A stretch of DNA of 64,000 nucleotides from an uncultured Oscillibacter sp. (lineage in GTDB: Bacteria; Bacillota; Clostridia; Oscillospirales; Oscillospiraceae). Below, piece after piece: positions 47,528-56,791 of the stretch. The stretch is taken from NCBI GenBank assembly GCA_947365245.1, contig CANAWG010000015.1, positions 16,708 to 80,707 of the forward strand. The letters run 5' to 3'. The translations under genes were made by a program, and so were the position numbers. The notes below the pieces were generated by a model that made no database searches, was not told the origin of the DNA, and saw nothing but the letters and a program-made list of their open reading frames with translations. The stretch's first letter is position 1. Every line of letters starts with the position of its first letter.

Positions 47528-48291
47528 GAAAGACTTTTCCCATCTTATTGGCCTTTCTGCTGGCCGGGCTGTGCCTGACAGCCGGCTGCGGGCAGCGGAA
47601 CACGGAAGCCGCCCCGCCCTCTCCTGCGGAGCCGGCGCCGGAGGCCCCCGCCGTCTCCATCCTCCCCGACGCCCCCGCCCCTCCGGAGGAGGAGCCGGAC
47701 GGCCCGGATCAGCCGGTCCTGGAGGCCGGTCCCGCGGACGGCCTCCTCACCGAGACGGAGCTGGACTTTTTCAATGAGGTCTACTTCAACAACGAATCCG
47801 TTCCGCTGCGCAATCAGTTTTTGTCCTCCACCTACGAGTCCCCGGCGGACATCGACCTCTTCTCCCTCTTCTACAACGGCACCGGGGCCTGGGAGGACGT
47901 GAGCGAGGCGGAGCGGGAGACGGTGATCCGGGAGGGATACAACGGCGGCAGCCCGGACACGGACCTGACGAAATGCTCCGCCGGAGAGATGGACGCCGCC
48001 CTGCAAAGAAGCATGGAGCTGACTCTGGCGGAGACCAATCAGGTGGGCCTGGACAGCTTCGTGTACCTGGCGGAGTACGACGCCTATTACCATTTCCACG
48101 GGGACACCAACGTCCGGCCCCATGTGGACATCGCCGCCGGGGAGCGGGTCGGCGGCCTGGTCCATCTCTATTACGAGGACACCTTTTTTGCCGACGGCTG
48201 GAAGTGCGTCACGCTGCGGCCGGGAGAGGACGACGGATACAAATTCGTCTCCAACCTCCCCTGTGACACGGCGGACGTCCCCGTCCGCTGA
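47524..48291 (+). CDS. Predicted lipoprotein, homologous to part of the downstream M56 protein
   Basis: Lipobox LLAGLCLTAGCGQ; LTETELDFFNEVYF...ADIDLFSLFYNG...AEYDAYYHFHGDTN. Confidence 0.8.
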   Translation: MRKTFPILLAFLLAGLCLTAGCGQRNTEAAPPSPAEPAPEAPAVSILPDAPAPPEEEPDGPDQPVLEAGPADGLLTETELDFFNEVYFNNESVPLRNQFLSSTYESPADIDLFSLFYNGTGAWEDVSEAERETVIREGYNGGSPDTDLTKCSAGEMDAALQRSMELTLAETNQVGLDSFVYLAEYDAYYHFHGDTNVRPHVDIAAGERVGGLVHLYYEDTFFADGWKCVTLRPGEDDGYKFVSNLPCDTADVPVR

Positions 48292-48311
48292 CCGGAAAGG
48301 AGGACGCGATC

Positions 48312-51300
48312 ATGAAAGAAATTCTGTTGACCTCTTCCGTGCTCATCGCGGCGCTGCTGCTTCTGCGCCGGGTATTTCGCAATTCCATCTCCCGGCGGCT
48401 CCAGTACGCCCTGTGGGCCCTGGTGGCGCTGCGGCTGCTGGTGCCCGCCAATCTGCCGGCCCTGGAGCACAACGTGCTGACGGCGGCGGACCCGGTGGTG
48501 CGGGACATCGAGGCGCTCTACATCACCCCCCGCCAGATCGCCTACGATACGCCGGACGGGTCCAAGATCTACGGCCCGCCGAACACCCCGGCGGTGACGG
48601 TGGGCCCCGCCACGCCGGACAACAAGCTCACAGTTTCCGTGGAGGACGGCTTCCACACCCCCGTGGAGGCCACTACCCTCTACCAGTGGCAGATCGTCCT
48701 GGAGGACCTGCTGCGCCCCGTCTGGTACGCCGGCATGGCGGTTATGGCGGTCTGGTTCCTCCTCTCCAACCTCCTCTTCTGGCAAAAGCTCCGCAGGCGC
48801 CGGACGCCCTACCCGGTGGAAAACTGCGATCTCCGGGTGTACTTGGTGGAGGAGGGCCTCCCCTCCCCCTGCCTCTTCGGGCTGTCTAACCCCGCCATCT
48901 ATCTGACCCCCGCCGCCGTCTCCTCGCCGGAAGCCCTGCGCCACGTGCTGGCCCACGAGGAGACCCACGCCCGTCACTTAGACCCCCTGTGGTCCCTCCT
49001 GCGGGCGGTGTGTTTGACGGTGTACTGGTTCGACCCGCTGGTGTGGGCCGCCGCCGTGGTCAGCCGCAGCGACTGCGAGCTGGCCTGCGACGAGGGGGCC
49101 ATCCTGCGGCTGGGGGAGGCGGAGCGCATCCCCTACGGCAAGACCCTCCTCTCCCTGATCCCCGTGGGGCGGGGCCCCGTCAATCCCCTGCTGTCCGCCA
49201 CCACCATGACGGCGGGAAAGCGGCAGCTCAGGGACCGGGTCACCCGCATCGCCCAGAACCGCCGCACTGTTGGAATCGCCCTCTTTGCGGTGATCGCCCT
49301 GTCGGCGGCGGTGTGCGCCGCCACCTTCACCGGGGCGGCCGCCCCCCAGCCCCGGGAGGACATGGACAGCGCCGCTCCCAAGGCCGACGGCCCCCTCACC
49401 CGTGCGGAGATGCTGTACTTCAACGAGGAGTTTTTCAGCAGTGAGGACGGGTTCAACCTCCGGGGGCAGTTCCTCACCTGCCTCTATGAGCGGCCGGAGG
49501 ACATCGACCTCTTCTCCCTCTTCTACAACGGCGTCGGGTCGCCGGACGTCACAGACGAGGCGGAGCGGCGGGCCATCGCCGGCGGCGAGGACCCGGGCGT
49601 GGACCTGACGAAGTTCACCACGGCGGAGGCGGACGCCGCCCTGCTGGAGCACACCGGGCTGACCCTGGAGGAGACGAACCGGGTGGACCTGGACACCTTC
49701 CGCTATTTTCCGCAGTACGACGCCTACTACCTGTTCCACGGCGACACCAACGCCGTCCCCATTCCCGACTTCTTCGCCGGGGAGCGGGAGGGCGATACGA
49801 TCCGCCTCTATTACGAGGAGTTCCGGTTCGGCGGGTACGGCGTCTTCTGCCTGACCCTGGAGGAGCGGGAGGACGGCGGCTGGTGGTTCCGCTCCCACAC
49901 CCTCTCGGAGATGCCCGCCATCCCCCCGGTCTACCCGGCGGGAGAGCCCTGGATGACCGTTTCCCTGAAAGACCTGGAGCCCTACCAGCCCCAGGCGATG
50001 GAGGTGGAGCGCCGGGGGCTGGAGGACATCCGGTCGCGGTGGGACATTAAGGTCCTGGAGGGCTATGAGCAAACTCTTCCCGCCTATACGGAAACGCTTG
50101 CCTACAAGTCGGCCATCATCGTCTATCAGGCCGTGGACGGCGCCATCCGCGCCGCCGTGGAGGACCCGGATGGATTGGACTGCTTCTTCACATTTCCGGA
50201 GGGGGTCAGCTTCGACTACGCCAAGGAGCACATCGCCGATTTCAACGATCTTCTGGGCCATTCCGGCGTATCCGTCTCCTACAACGCCCAAAAGGACGGC
50301 GAATACTTCACCACGTTCAATGACTATTACACCTTTGGCGGCGACGGCAGGCCGTACCTGCTGGCCCGGGCCTGCGGCGATTCCGTCATCAAGGCGGACC
50401 TGGACGGCGACGGGCAGATGGAGCTGGCCTCCGCCGGCATCCACGACGTCCAGATCTTTTTCCAGCGGGACGGGCGGCTGTACGAGGCCGACGTCCTCCC
50501 CCTGCTGGCGGAGCAGTGGACGGAGCCCGTCTCTTTCTATCCCGCCTACTGGGACAAATACGGGCGGTCTCTGACCCTCAACGCCGAGGTCCCCTTCCCG
50601 GACGCCTCTCTTCCGGAGGAGTTCGGCGGCGGCCAGGCCACCGGCACCGCCGTGCGGCAGCTCTTCTTCGACGGGGAGGCCCTGCGGCTCTACCGGGATG
50701 ATGACCGGCCCGTGACGGACCACGTGATGGAGGGAGGCGTTCAGGCCCCGGAGGAGGTGCTGGAGGCCGCCAGGCAGATGGTCCACGACCGCTACGAGTA
50801 CGCCCGGACCCACACCGGCGTCACCGGCGGGGACGGGGAGATGCTCGGCACCCCGGCGGAGTACGACGACTGGCGGCTGGAGGTCCTGGGCGGCCCCTGG
50901 ACCGAGCTTCTGGGGAACAACCAGCGCATCGAGATCTGGAACATCAACTACGAGTTCCACACCACCACGCCGAAGCGGGTCATTCTGGCGGGGGGAGCCT
51001 ACCTGACGGAGGACGCGTGGCACTGCAATACCTACCCGGGGTGCACCTATCTCTACTTCCTCTTCCCGGCGGACGGCCCCCGGCGCTACCTCTACACCGC
51101 CATGGAGAACGACTGCGCCCCCGGCACGGAGATGTTCCGCACCGACATGGCCTACGCCCTGGACGAGATGGGCGCGGTGCCTCTGACGGATCTGACGGCC
51201 GACACGCTGATGGACATGATCCAGACGGGCGAGGTCCGCTTTCTCAACTATCTGGCGGAGCGGGAGGACGGCGAGGCCGTCATTGACCGTCTGCGGTTCT

Positions 51301-52658
51301 CTCTCACCGCCAGGTGGGGCACGCCTCTGGACGGACTGACGGAGCTGCACTTCCGGTATACCGGCAGCGCCGGCGAATGGAACCACAAAGAGATGTACCA
51401 ATACTACGTTGAGTACTTCGACACTTACCTCCGTCCGAACCTCACCGAGGGCGGCGCGGCGCTGTGGGAGCGGCTGACGGACCAGGCGGCCGCCCCGGCG
51501 GACCGGCTCCTCCCCACCCTGGAGGACATCCGGGCCCTGGCCCCGGCGGAGGCGGCGGAGGCGGTCTATCAGCGGGGCAAGGCCAACCTGACCGCGTACC
51601 TGCGGGAGCCCGCCCTGTACGACGGGTGGCGGGTCTCGAATCTCACCCGGGAGACGGGCTTTTCCACCTACGGCCTGAACCTTGCCGTCTACTCCGCGTG
51701 GTTTGAGCTCCACCCCTCCCAGCCGGACAAGGTGGTTCTGGCCGGGGGCATGGACTTCACGGAGGACGGCTGGGTCAAGGGGCTGATGTCCGCCTCCCCC
51801 TACCTGGTGTTCCTGGAGGAGAATGGGCATTACACCCTGCTGGAGAGCGACATCCCCTATGACACCTCCGCCGATTCCCCGGCTTTCCAGGCGGAGATCG
51901 CCTGGGCGCTGCTGGAAAACCAGCGTCTCCGCCCCTCCCAGATTGACGGGGAGACGCTGCTGACCATGCTGGGCCCCCGCTCCCTGAACCTCTGGGGGAC
52001 TTATCCGGAGGAGGAGCAGGAGGCGGTTCTCACGGCCCTGGACGCCTTCCACAACCAGGGGCCCCAGGAGCTGCAGATGGATCTGCGGGACAGGATCCAG
52101 ACCACCGTCTGGACCCAGCGGGACCTGGACGAGCGCGGCGCCGCCCTCTTCCAAAAGCTCCTGAAACGCACCGGCATCCAGGCCTACGGCATCACCAACA
52201 CCGCCACCAACCACCTGGGAAGCGCCATCCATAACGCCCTCCACTACTGGCGGGAGAACGCCTCCGCCCACGAATACGACTTCCACGAGGAGGCCTACTA
52301 CCTGCTGGACACCCAGCGGGGCGGCAGCAGCTGCACGGTGCACCTGCTGGTGTCCTGGGGGCACTATGAACTGACGGAGGACGGCTATGAGCTGGCCGCC
52401 GGCGGCGACTGGAACGCCATGGCCGTCTCTTTCTCCTATGTCAACGACCGCTATCAGGCCACGGAGATCTGGGAGCCCCACGGCGGCGGCCTCTACGAGC
52501 CGGAGGTCCGGGCCTGCTTCCCGGAGGAGTCGGCGGAGATCGTCTTCGCCCCCCGGGACAGCGAGAGATATCAGGCGATTCACCAGGCGCTGGACGACTC
52601 TCTCAAGATGTACGCGGAGGCCGGGTATGAGGCATACCTGGAAAGGCAGGCGGGATAA
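48312..52658 (+). CDS. Giant M56/BlaR1-family membrane metallopeptidase with large non-transpeptidase ectodomain (1448 aa)
   Basis: N-terminal TM region plus HEETH zinc motif (VLAHEETHARHLDPLWS), DCELACDEGA; long C-terminal extracytoplasmic region. Confidence 0.9.
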   Translation: MKEILLTSSVLIAALLLLRRVFRNSISRRLQYALWALVALRLLVPANLPALEHNVLTAADPVVRDIEALYITPRQIAYDTPDGSKIYGPPNTPAVTVGPATPDNKLTVSVEDGFHTPVEATTLYQWQIVLEDLLRPVWYAGMAVMAVWFLLSNLLFWQKLRRRRTPYPVENCDLRVYLVEEGLPSPCLFGLSNPAIYLTPAAVSSPEALRHVLAHEETHARHLDPLWSLLRAVCLTVYWFDPLVWAAAVVSRSDCELACDEGAILRLGEAERIPYGKTLLSLIPVGRGPVNPLLSATTMTAGKRQLRDRVTRIAQNRRTVGIALFAVIALSAAVCAATFTGAAAPQPREDMDSAAPKADGPLTRAEMLYFNEEFFSSEDGFNLRGQFLTCLYERPEDIDLFSLFYNGVGSPDVTDEAERRAIAGGEDPGVDLTKFTTAEADAALLEHTGLTLEETNRVDLDTFRYFPQYDAYYLFHGDTNAVPIPDFFAGEREGDTIRLYYEEFRFGGYGVFCLTLEEREDGGWWFRSHTLSEMPAIPPVYPAGEPWMTVSLKDLEPYQPQAMEVERRGLEDIRSRWDIKVLEGYEQTLPAYTETLAYKSAIIVYQAVDGAIRAAVEDPDGLDCFFTFPEGVSFDYAKEHIADFNDLLGHSGVSVSYNAQKDGEYFTTFNDYYTFGGDGRPYLLARACGDSVIKADLDGDGQMELASAGIHDVQIFFQRDGRLYEADVLPLLAEQWTEPVSFYPAYWDKYGRSLTLNAEVPFPDASLPEEFGGGQATGTAVRQLFFDGEALRLYRDDDRPVTDHVMEGGVQAPEEVLEAARQMVHDRYEYARTHTGVTGGDGEMLGTPAEYDDWRLEVLGGPWTELLGNNQRIEIWNINYEFHTTTPKRVILAGGAYLTEDAWHCNTYPGCTYLYFLFPADGPRRYLYTAMENDCAPGTEMFRTDMAYALDEMGAVPLTDLTADTLMDMIQTGEVRFLNYLAEREDGEAVIDRLRFSLTARWGTPLDGLTELHFRYTGSAGEWNHKEMYQYYVEYFDTYLRPNLTEGGAALWERLTDQAAAPADRLLPTLEDIRALAPAEAAEAVYQRGKANLTAYLREPALYDGWRVSNLTRETGFSTYGLNLAVYSAWFELHPSQPDKVVLAGGMDFTEDGWVKGLMSASPYLVFLEENGHYTLLESDIPYDTSADSPAFQAEIAWALLENQRLRPSQIDGETLLTMLGPRSLNLWGTYPEEEQEAVLTALDAFHNQGPQELQMDLRDRIQTTVWTQRDLDERGAALFQKLLKRTGIQAYGITNTATNHLGSAIHNALHYWRENASAHEYDFHEEAYYLLDTQRGGSSCTVHLLVSWGHYELTEDGYELAAGGDWNAMAVSFSYVNDRYQATEIWEPHGGGLYEPEVRACFPEESAEIVFAPRDSERYQAIHQALDDSLKMYAEAGYEAYLERQAG

Positions 52659-52737
52659 GTAAGAGAAAGAGCTTCCCTTTTCCCCCTGTTTTGGGTATAC
52701 TGTATCCACGGACACCCAGAACAGGAGGAACTTACCA

Positions 52738-53151
52738 ATGAAAAATCTCATTCTGCTGGCCCTGGTCATCTGCCTGGGCGTGATCGTCATCAGGCTCTAC
52801 ACCGCCCGGTCCGCCCCCAACGCCCCGTCCCCCGCCGGCAAGCGCTATCTGACGCTGACGGCGGAGGAGGCCAAGGCCCGCCTGGACGAGGGCGAGGACG
52901 TCGTGCTGCTGGACGTGCGCACCCAGGAGGAGTATGACGCCGGCCACATCCCCGGGGCCGTGTGCCTGCCCAATGAGGACATCACACCGGACAGCCCCCT
53001 CCCCTACGACAAGGAGGCGGAGATCCTGGTCTACTGCTGCTCCGGCCGCCGCAGCGCCCTGGCCGCGGAGAAGCTGGCGGACATGGGCTACGAGAACGTG
53101 GCGGACTTCGGCGGCATTCTCGACTGGCCCTACGGGACAACCGCGGATTGA
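52738..53151 (+). CDS. Membrane-anchored rhodanese-like domain protein
   Basis: N-terminal TM then LDVRTQEEYDAGHIPGAVCLPNED...ILVYCCSGRRSALAAEKLADMGYENV. Confidence 0.93.
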   Translation: MKNLILLALVICLGVIVIRLYTARSAPNAPSPAGKRYLTLTAEEAKARLDEGEDVVLLDVRTQEEYDAGHIPGAVCLPNEDITPDSPLPYDKEAEILVYCCSGRRSALAAEKLADMGYENVADFGGILDWPYGTTAD

Positions 53152-53156
53152 TGCAG

Positions 53157-53192
53157 AAAACCGGAGGCATGGGAATCCATGCCTCCGGTTTC
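53157..53192. terminator. Bidirectional terminator
   Basis: AAAACCGGAGGCATGGGAATCCATGCCTCCGGTTTCT. Confidence 0.8.
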
Positions 53193-53204
53193 TCCGTAAG
53201 ACGC

Positions 53205-53666
53205 TCAGAGCATCCCCTGCTGGCGCAGCAGCGCCTCCAGCAGCTCCACCGATGTGACGATCATGATGTCGCAGTGGGCGGTAACGCCCAGCCGCCGGGC
53301 CGCCTCGGTTTTCTCCGAAACGCCCGGGCGGGCTCTCAGCAGCTCTCCGCAGCGGGTGTATCCGAACACGTCGAAAAAGCGCTGCCGGAACTCCTTGGCC
53401 AGGCCGTAAATCCTCCGCTTGGCCTCCAAGTCCCCCTCCTCCGTGAAAGGAAACAGGGCACCCAGCACCAGCAGCGCCCCGCTGACGGCCCCGCAGGCCT
53501 CCTCATGACTGCCGCCGAAACCCCCGCCGAAGCTCCCCGCGGCGGAAAACAGCCGCTCTTTCGTCCAGCCCGTCAGGTCCTCAAAGGCGGCGGCCACCGC
53601 CTGGGCGCAGTTGTACCCCTTTTTGTGATAGTCATAAGCCAGCGCGCAGCGATCCATCGCTTCCAT
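53205..53666 (-). CDS. C_GCAxxG_C_C family protein
   Basis: YNCAQAVAAAF...GGGFGGSHEEACGAVSGALLVLG. Confidence 0.85.
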   Translation of the reverse strand: MEAMDRCALAYDYHKKGYNCAQAVAAAFEDLTGWTKERLFSAAGSFGGGFGGSHEEACGAVSGALLVLGALFPFTEEGDLEAKRRIYGLAKEFRQRFFDVFGYTRCGELLRARPGVSEKTEAARRLGVTAHCDIMIVTSVELLEALLRQQGML

Positions 53667-53824
53667 CCTCTCCCGGGCGCCGCGCCCGCGGTTGGCGGAC
53701 AGGGCCCTGTCTTTTCTTCCGTCAGTATAGCAGACTTGTCCCCCGGATACAAGGGGGGACACGCCGGCGGGAGGCAAAAACAAAGACGGAGCCCCCGCGG
53801 GCCCCGTCTGTGCGATGTACGTCC

Positions 53825-54307
53825 TTACTGGAAAGCCTCCTCCGGGTCCTCCGCCGGAAGCTGCGGCCCCTCCGCGGAGCGCTGGACGGGCTGTGCCTCT
53901 TTCACCATGGTGGTGCGGCCGTTCAGCCGTCCCCCGTCCTCAATGACAAAGGAGACGGTGGTCACATCTCCCAGCACGGAGCCCGTCTTCTCCAGCCGCA
54001 GGTGGTCGTGGGCGATGATGTTCCCCTCCACGCTGCCGGCGATCCGAATGACGTCCGCCTCGACAGGGCCCTTGATGACGCCGGTGGGAGACACGATCAC
54101 ATAGCCCTTGAGACTGACCTCCCCCTCTACCCGGCCCTCAATCTGAACCACGCCGTCCCCCCGCAGGGTGCCCGTGACGGTCAGGTCCTTTGCAATCACC
54201 GTGTTGGTGTGGGGCTCGGGAAGCTGGGGCATCTCCTCCTGGTCCTCCGCCGCGTACCGCTCCTCCAGCTGGTCAGGCGCCTTGGCCTGTCCTCCAAACA
54301 ATCCCAT
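53825..54307 (-). CDS. Bactofilin/polymer-forming cytoskeletal protein
   Basis: VIAKDLTVTGTLRGDGVVQIEGRVEGEVSLKGYVIVSPTGVIKGPVEADVIRIAGSVEGNI. Confidence 0.9.
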   Translation of the reverse strand: MGLFGGQAKAPDQLEERYAAEDQEEMPQLPEPHTNTVIAKDLTVTGTLRGDGVVQIEGRVEGEVSLKGYVIVSPTGVIKGPVEADVIRIAGSVEGNIIAHDHLRLEKTGSVLGDVTTVSFVIEDGGRLNGRTTMVKEAQPVQRSAEGPQLPAEDPEEAFQ

Positions 54308-54580
54308 ATCTTTCGACCTCCTTTTGTTCATCGGGTTTTCATAGCTCCCGTGTTCGTTTGCGGTTATTGTACCACAAAAAAAGAAAACAGCAAGAATTTT
54401 TCGTCGAACAGCCGCAAAAATTTTGGTCCCGCCATTCTTTTTTGATAAGAATTTCGTAAATTCCCTTGACAAGCGCCGTTCCCTTTCGTATAATACATAC
54501 GTTAAAGCCATAATATTATGATGTATGGCCCTTAAAGTATCCTGGAGAAAGCCGGATACCTCGGAGGGAGGGAAATATAG

Positions 54581-54763
54581 ATGTCTGAGATCCACGTGAA
54601 GGAAAACGAATCCATCGACAGCGCGCTGAAGCGTTTTAAGCGCAGCTGCGCCAAGGCTGGCGTCCTGGCTGAGGTTCGCAAGAGAGAGCACTACGAGAGT
54701 CCCAGCGTGAAGCGGCGCAAGAAGTCTGAGGCCGCCCGCAAGAACAAGAAGCGTTACTATTGA
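54581..54763 (+). CDS. rpsU: 30S ribosomal protein S21
   Basis: 60 aa [60 protein letters not shown]. Confidence 0.97.
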   Translation: MSEIHVKENESIDSALKRFKRSCAKAGVLAEVRKREHYESPSVKRRKKSEAARKNKKRYY

Positions 54764-54989
54764 TTCGTGTCTCAAAAAAAGAGGCCGCGCTTAAGCGCGG
54801 TGAGATAAGAAAACAAGCAAAAACCCTTATATCATCGCGTTTTAAGGACAGCGGGCAAACAGGTTACAAGTGAATAACCAAGCAAAAGGGACGTTATCGA
54901 AAGATAGCGTCCCTTTCTGCATACTACGCCGCAGCTTCAAAGAAGTTGTGGCGTTTTTTTATGCCCGCAGGAAAGGAGGCGCAGCCGGA

Positions 54990-55208
54990 ATGTATTTCAC
55001 AGAGGGCAAGCAGCGGGCGTTTGAACTGCTCATGCAGCAGAAGCCGGGATTTGACCGCTATCAATCCGGTTGTGCCAGAGGTAATGAAGATTGCGGCACT
55101 TGCCGTTTCTACCGCCCACAATGGAAATATGAGTTTTGCGTTTTCAAAGAGTGTCCCTATTGCCACGGCAAAAGGACGCGGAAAACGACTACCAGCATGG
55201 ACAAATAG
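54990..55208 (+). CDS. Small cysteine-rich ICE protein
   Basis: AAAGGAGG RBS; MYFTEGKQRAFELLMQQKPGFDRYQSGCARGNEDCGTCRFYRPQWKYEFCVFKECPYCHGKRTRKTTTSMDK. Confidence 0.6.
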   Translation: MYFTEGKQRAFELLMQQKPGFDRYQSGCARGNEDCGTCRFYRPQWKYEFCVFKECPYCHGKRTRKTTTSMDK

Positions 55209-55336
55209 ACGGGCAAAAGCCCTTGTGCCATGCGGCTTTGCAGACGCGAAAACGGCAGAGGGCATATTGCAATACCAAAACCGCCGAAAACGGCTTTCTA
55301 ATATTCCACGCAGACCAAGAGAGGAAGTGAGAAAAT

Positions 55337-56281
55337 ATGGCAGTTTTCAGAGTGGAGCGAAATACGGGATATACTGTTATGAGCAACCACCACTTGCGCA
55401 ACAAGGAACTCACCTTAAAGGCAAAGGGCTTGTTGTCGCAAATGCTGTCCTTGCCGGAGGATTGGGATTATACCCTTGCGGGCTTATCCCATATCAACCG
55501 GGAAAAGATCGACGCAATCCGCGAAGCGGTAAAAGAACTCGAAAAAGCCGGATATATCGTGCGCAGCCGGGAGCGCGACGAGAAAGGACGCTTGCGGGGT
55601 GCGGATTATGTCATATATGAGCAGCCGCAGCCGCGAGAGCCGGAAGCAGCTACCAGCGGCGAACAGCCGCCTATATTGGATTACCCTACATTGGAAAATC
55701 CAACATTGGATAATCCAACGTTGGAAAAACCTACGCAGGAAAAGCCTACGTTGGAAAATCCAACGCAATTAAATAAAGATATATCAAGTAAAGAACAATC
55801 AATTACTGATTTATCAAGTACCCATTCCATTCCTTTCCATTCCCTAAATCCCTTGCCCTTTGCACAGGGCGAAGCGGCTACGCCGCCGGAAAGGAAAAGA
55901 ACGGAAGCGAAAAGCAATAACGCAGTAGAGATTTACAGGGAAATTATCAAGGACAATATCGAATACGATCATCTCATTCAAAACTGCAAAATTGACAAAG
56001 ACCGTTTGGACGAGATAGTTGACCTTATGCTGGAAACCGTCTGCACAGCACGAAAGACAATCCGTATTGCCGGGGACGACTACCCAGCCGAACTTGTCAA
56101 ATCCAAGTTTATGAAGCTGAACAGCAGCCATATTGAGTTTATTTTGGACTGCATGAGGGAGAACACAACCAAGGTGCGCAACATCAAGCAGTATCTAAAA
56201 GCGGTGCTGTTCAACGCGCCGAGTACCATTGACAGCTACTATACCGCCCTTGTCAATCACGACTTATACGGCGGCGAATGA
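55337..56281 (+). CDS. Replication initiator-like protein (RepA_N-like/DUF6017-type HTH)
   Basis: MAVFRVERNTGYTVMSNHHLRNKELTLKAKGLLSQMLSLPEDWDYTLAGLSHINREKIDAIREAVKELEKAGYIVR... Confidence 0.8.
   Translation: MAVFRVERNTGYTVMSNHHLRNKELTLKAKGLLSQMLSLPEDWDYTLAGLSHINREKIDAIREAVKELEKAGYIVRSRERDEKGRLRGADYVIYEQPQPREPEAATSGEQPPILDYPTLENPTLDNPTLEKPTQEKPTLENPTQLNKDISSKEQSITDLSSTHSIPFHSLNPLPFAQGEAATPPERKRTEAKSNNAVEIYREIIKDNIEYDHLIQNCKIDKDRLDEIVDLMLETVCTARKTIRIAGDDYPAELVKSKFMKLNSSHIEFILDCMRENTTKVRNIKQYLKAVLFNAPSTIDSYYTALVNHDLYGGE
55676..55770 (+). repeat. Tandem 15-nt palindromic repeats inside the Rep-like gene
   Basis: Units such as TTGGAAAATCCAACA / TTGGATAATCCAACG; encode (P-T-L-E-N)n-like repeats. 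Confidence 0.8.
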
Positions 56282-56317
56282 GCATAGCCGCACTTTACCG
56301 GGAAAGGAGTTGATACC

Positions 56318-56791
56318 TTGCAGGAGGAAGTAACCCAAAAAACGATTGCCCTATACGTCAAAGTGGGGAAAGGCGCGGCGCGGCTTACCGAACAAGCGTT
56401 GCAGAAAGCAATCCAAAAGTTTTTGGAGCAGAAAAGCAAGCCCGCACACGGGAAACAGACCATGCGGCAGCTTATGAAGCAGAACGCGGGTGTTTCCAAC
56501 ATCGAGATCACCGACGCGAATATCAAAGCCTTTGAGAGTACGGCGAAGAAATACAACATAGATTTTTCGCTGAAAAAGGTTAAGGGCGAACAGACCCGTT
56601 ACCTTGTGTTTTTCAAAGGCCGGGACGCGGACGTTATGACCGCAGCCTTTCAAGAGTTTTCCGCAAAGAAGCTGAACCGGGATAAAAAGCCCTCTATCCG
56701 CAAAGCCCTTGCCGCTGCAAAGGACAAGGCGAAGCAGCTTAACGCCGCCCGCGACAAGGTAAAGAAAATGGACAGGGGGCGCGAGATATGA
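56318..56791 (+). CDS. PcfB-family (DUF3801) conjugation protein
   Basis: 157 aa, MQEEVTQKTIALYVKVGKGAARLTEQALQKAIQKFLEQK..., directly upstream of virD4. Confidence 0.85.
   Translation: MQEEVTQKTIALYVKVGKGAARLTEQALQKAIQKFLEQKSKPAHGKQTMRQLMKQNAGVSNIEITDANIKAFESTAKKYNIDFSLKKVKGEQTRYLVFFKGRDADVMTAAFQEFSAKKLNRDKKPSIRKALAAAKDKAKQLNAARDKVKKMDRGREI

Noticed and set aside
48978-52790. 1270-aa minus-strand ORF
   Set aside because: Antisense to the M56 sensor gene; biased composition; artefact of GC-rich codon usage
55676-55770. Possible CRISPR array
   Set aside because: Short 15-nt tandem repeats without spacers and inside a reading frame
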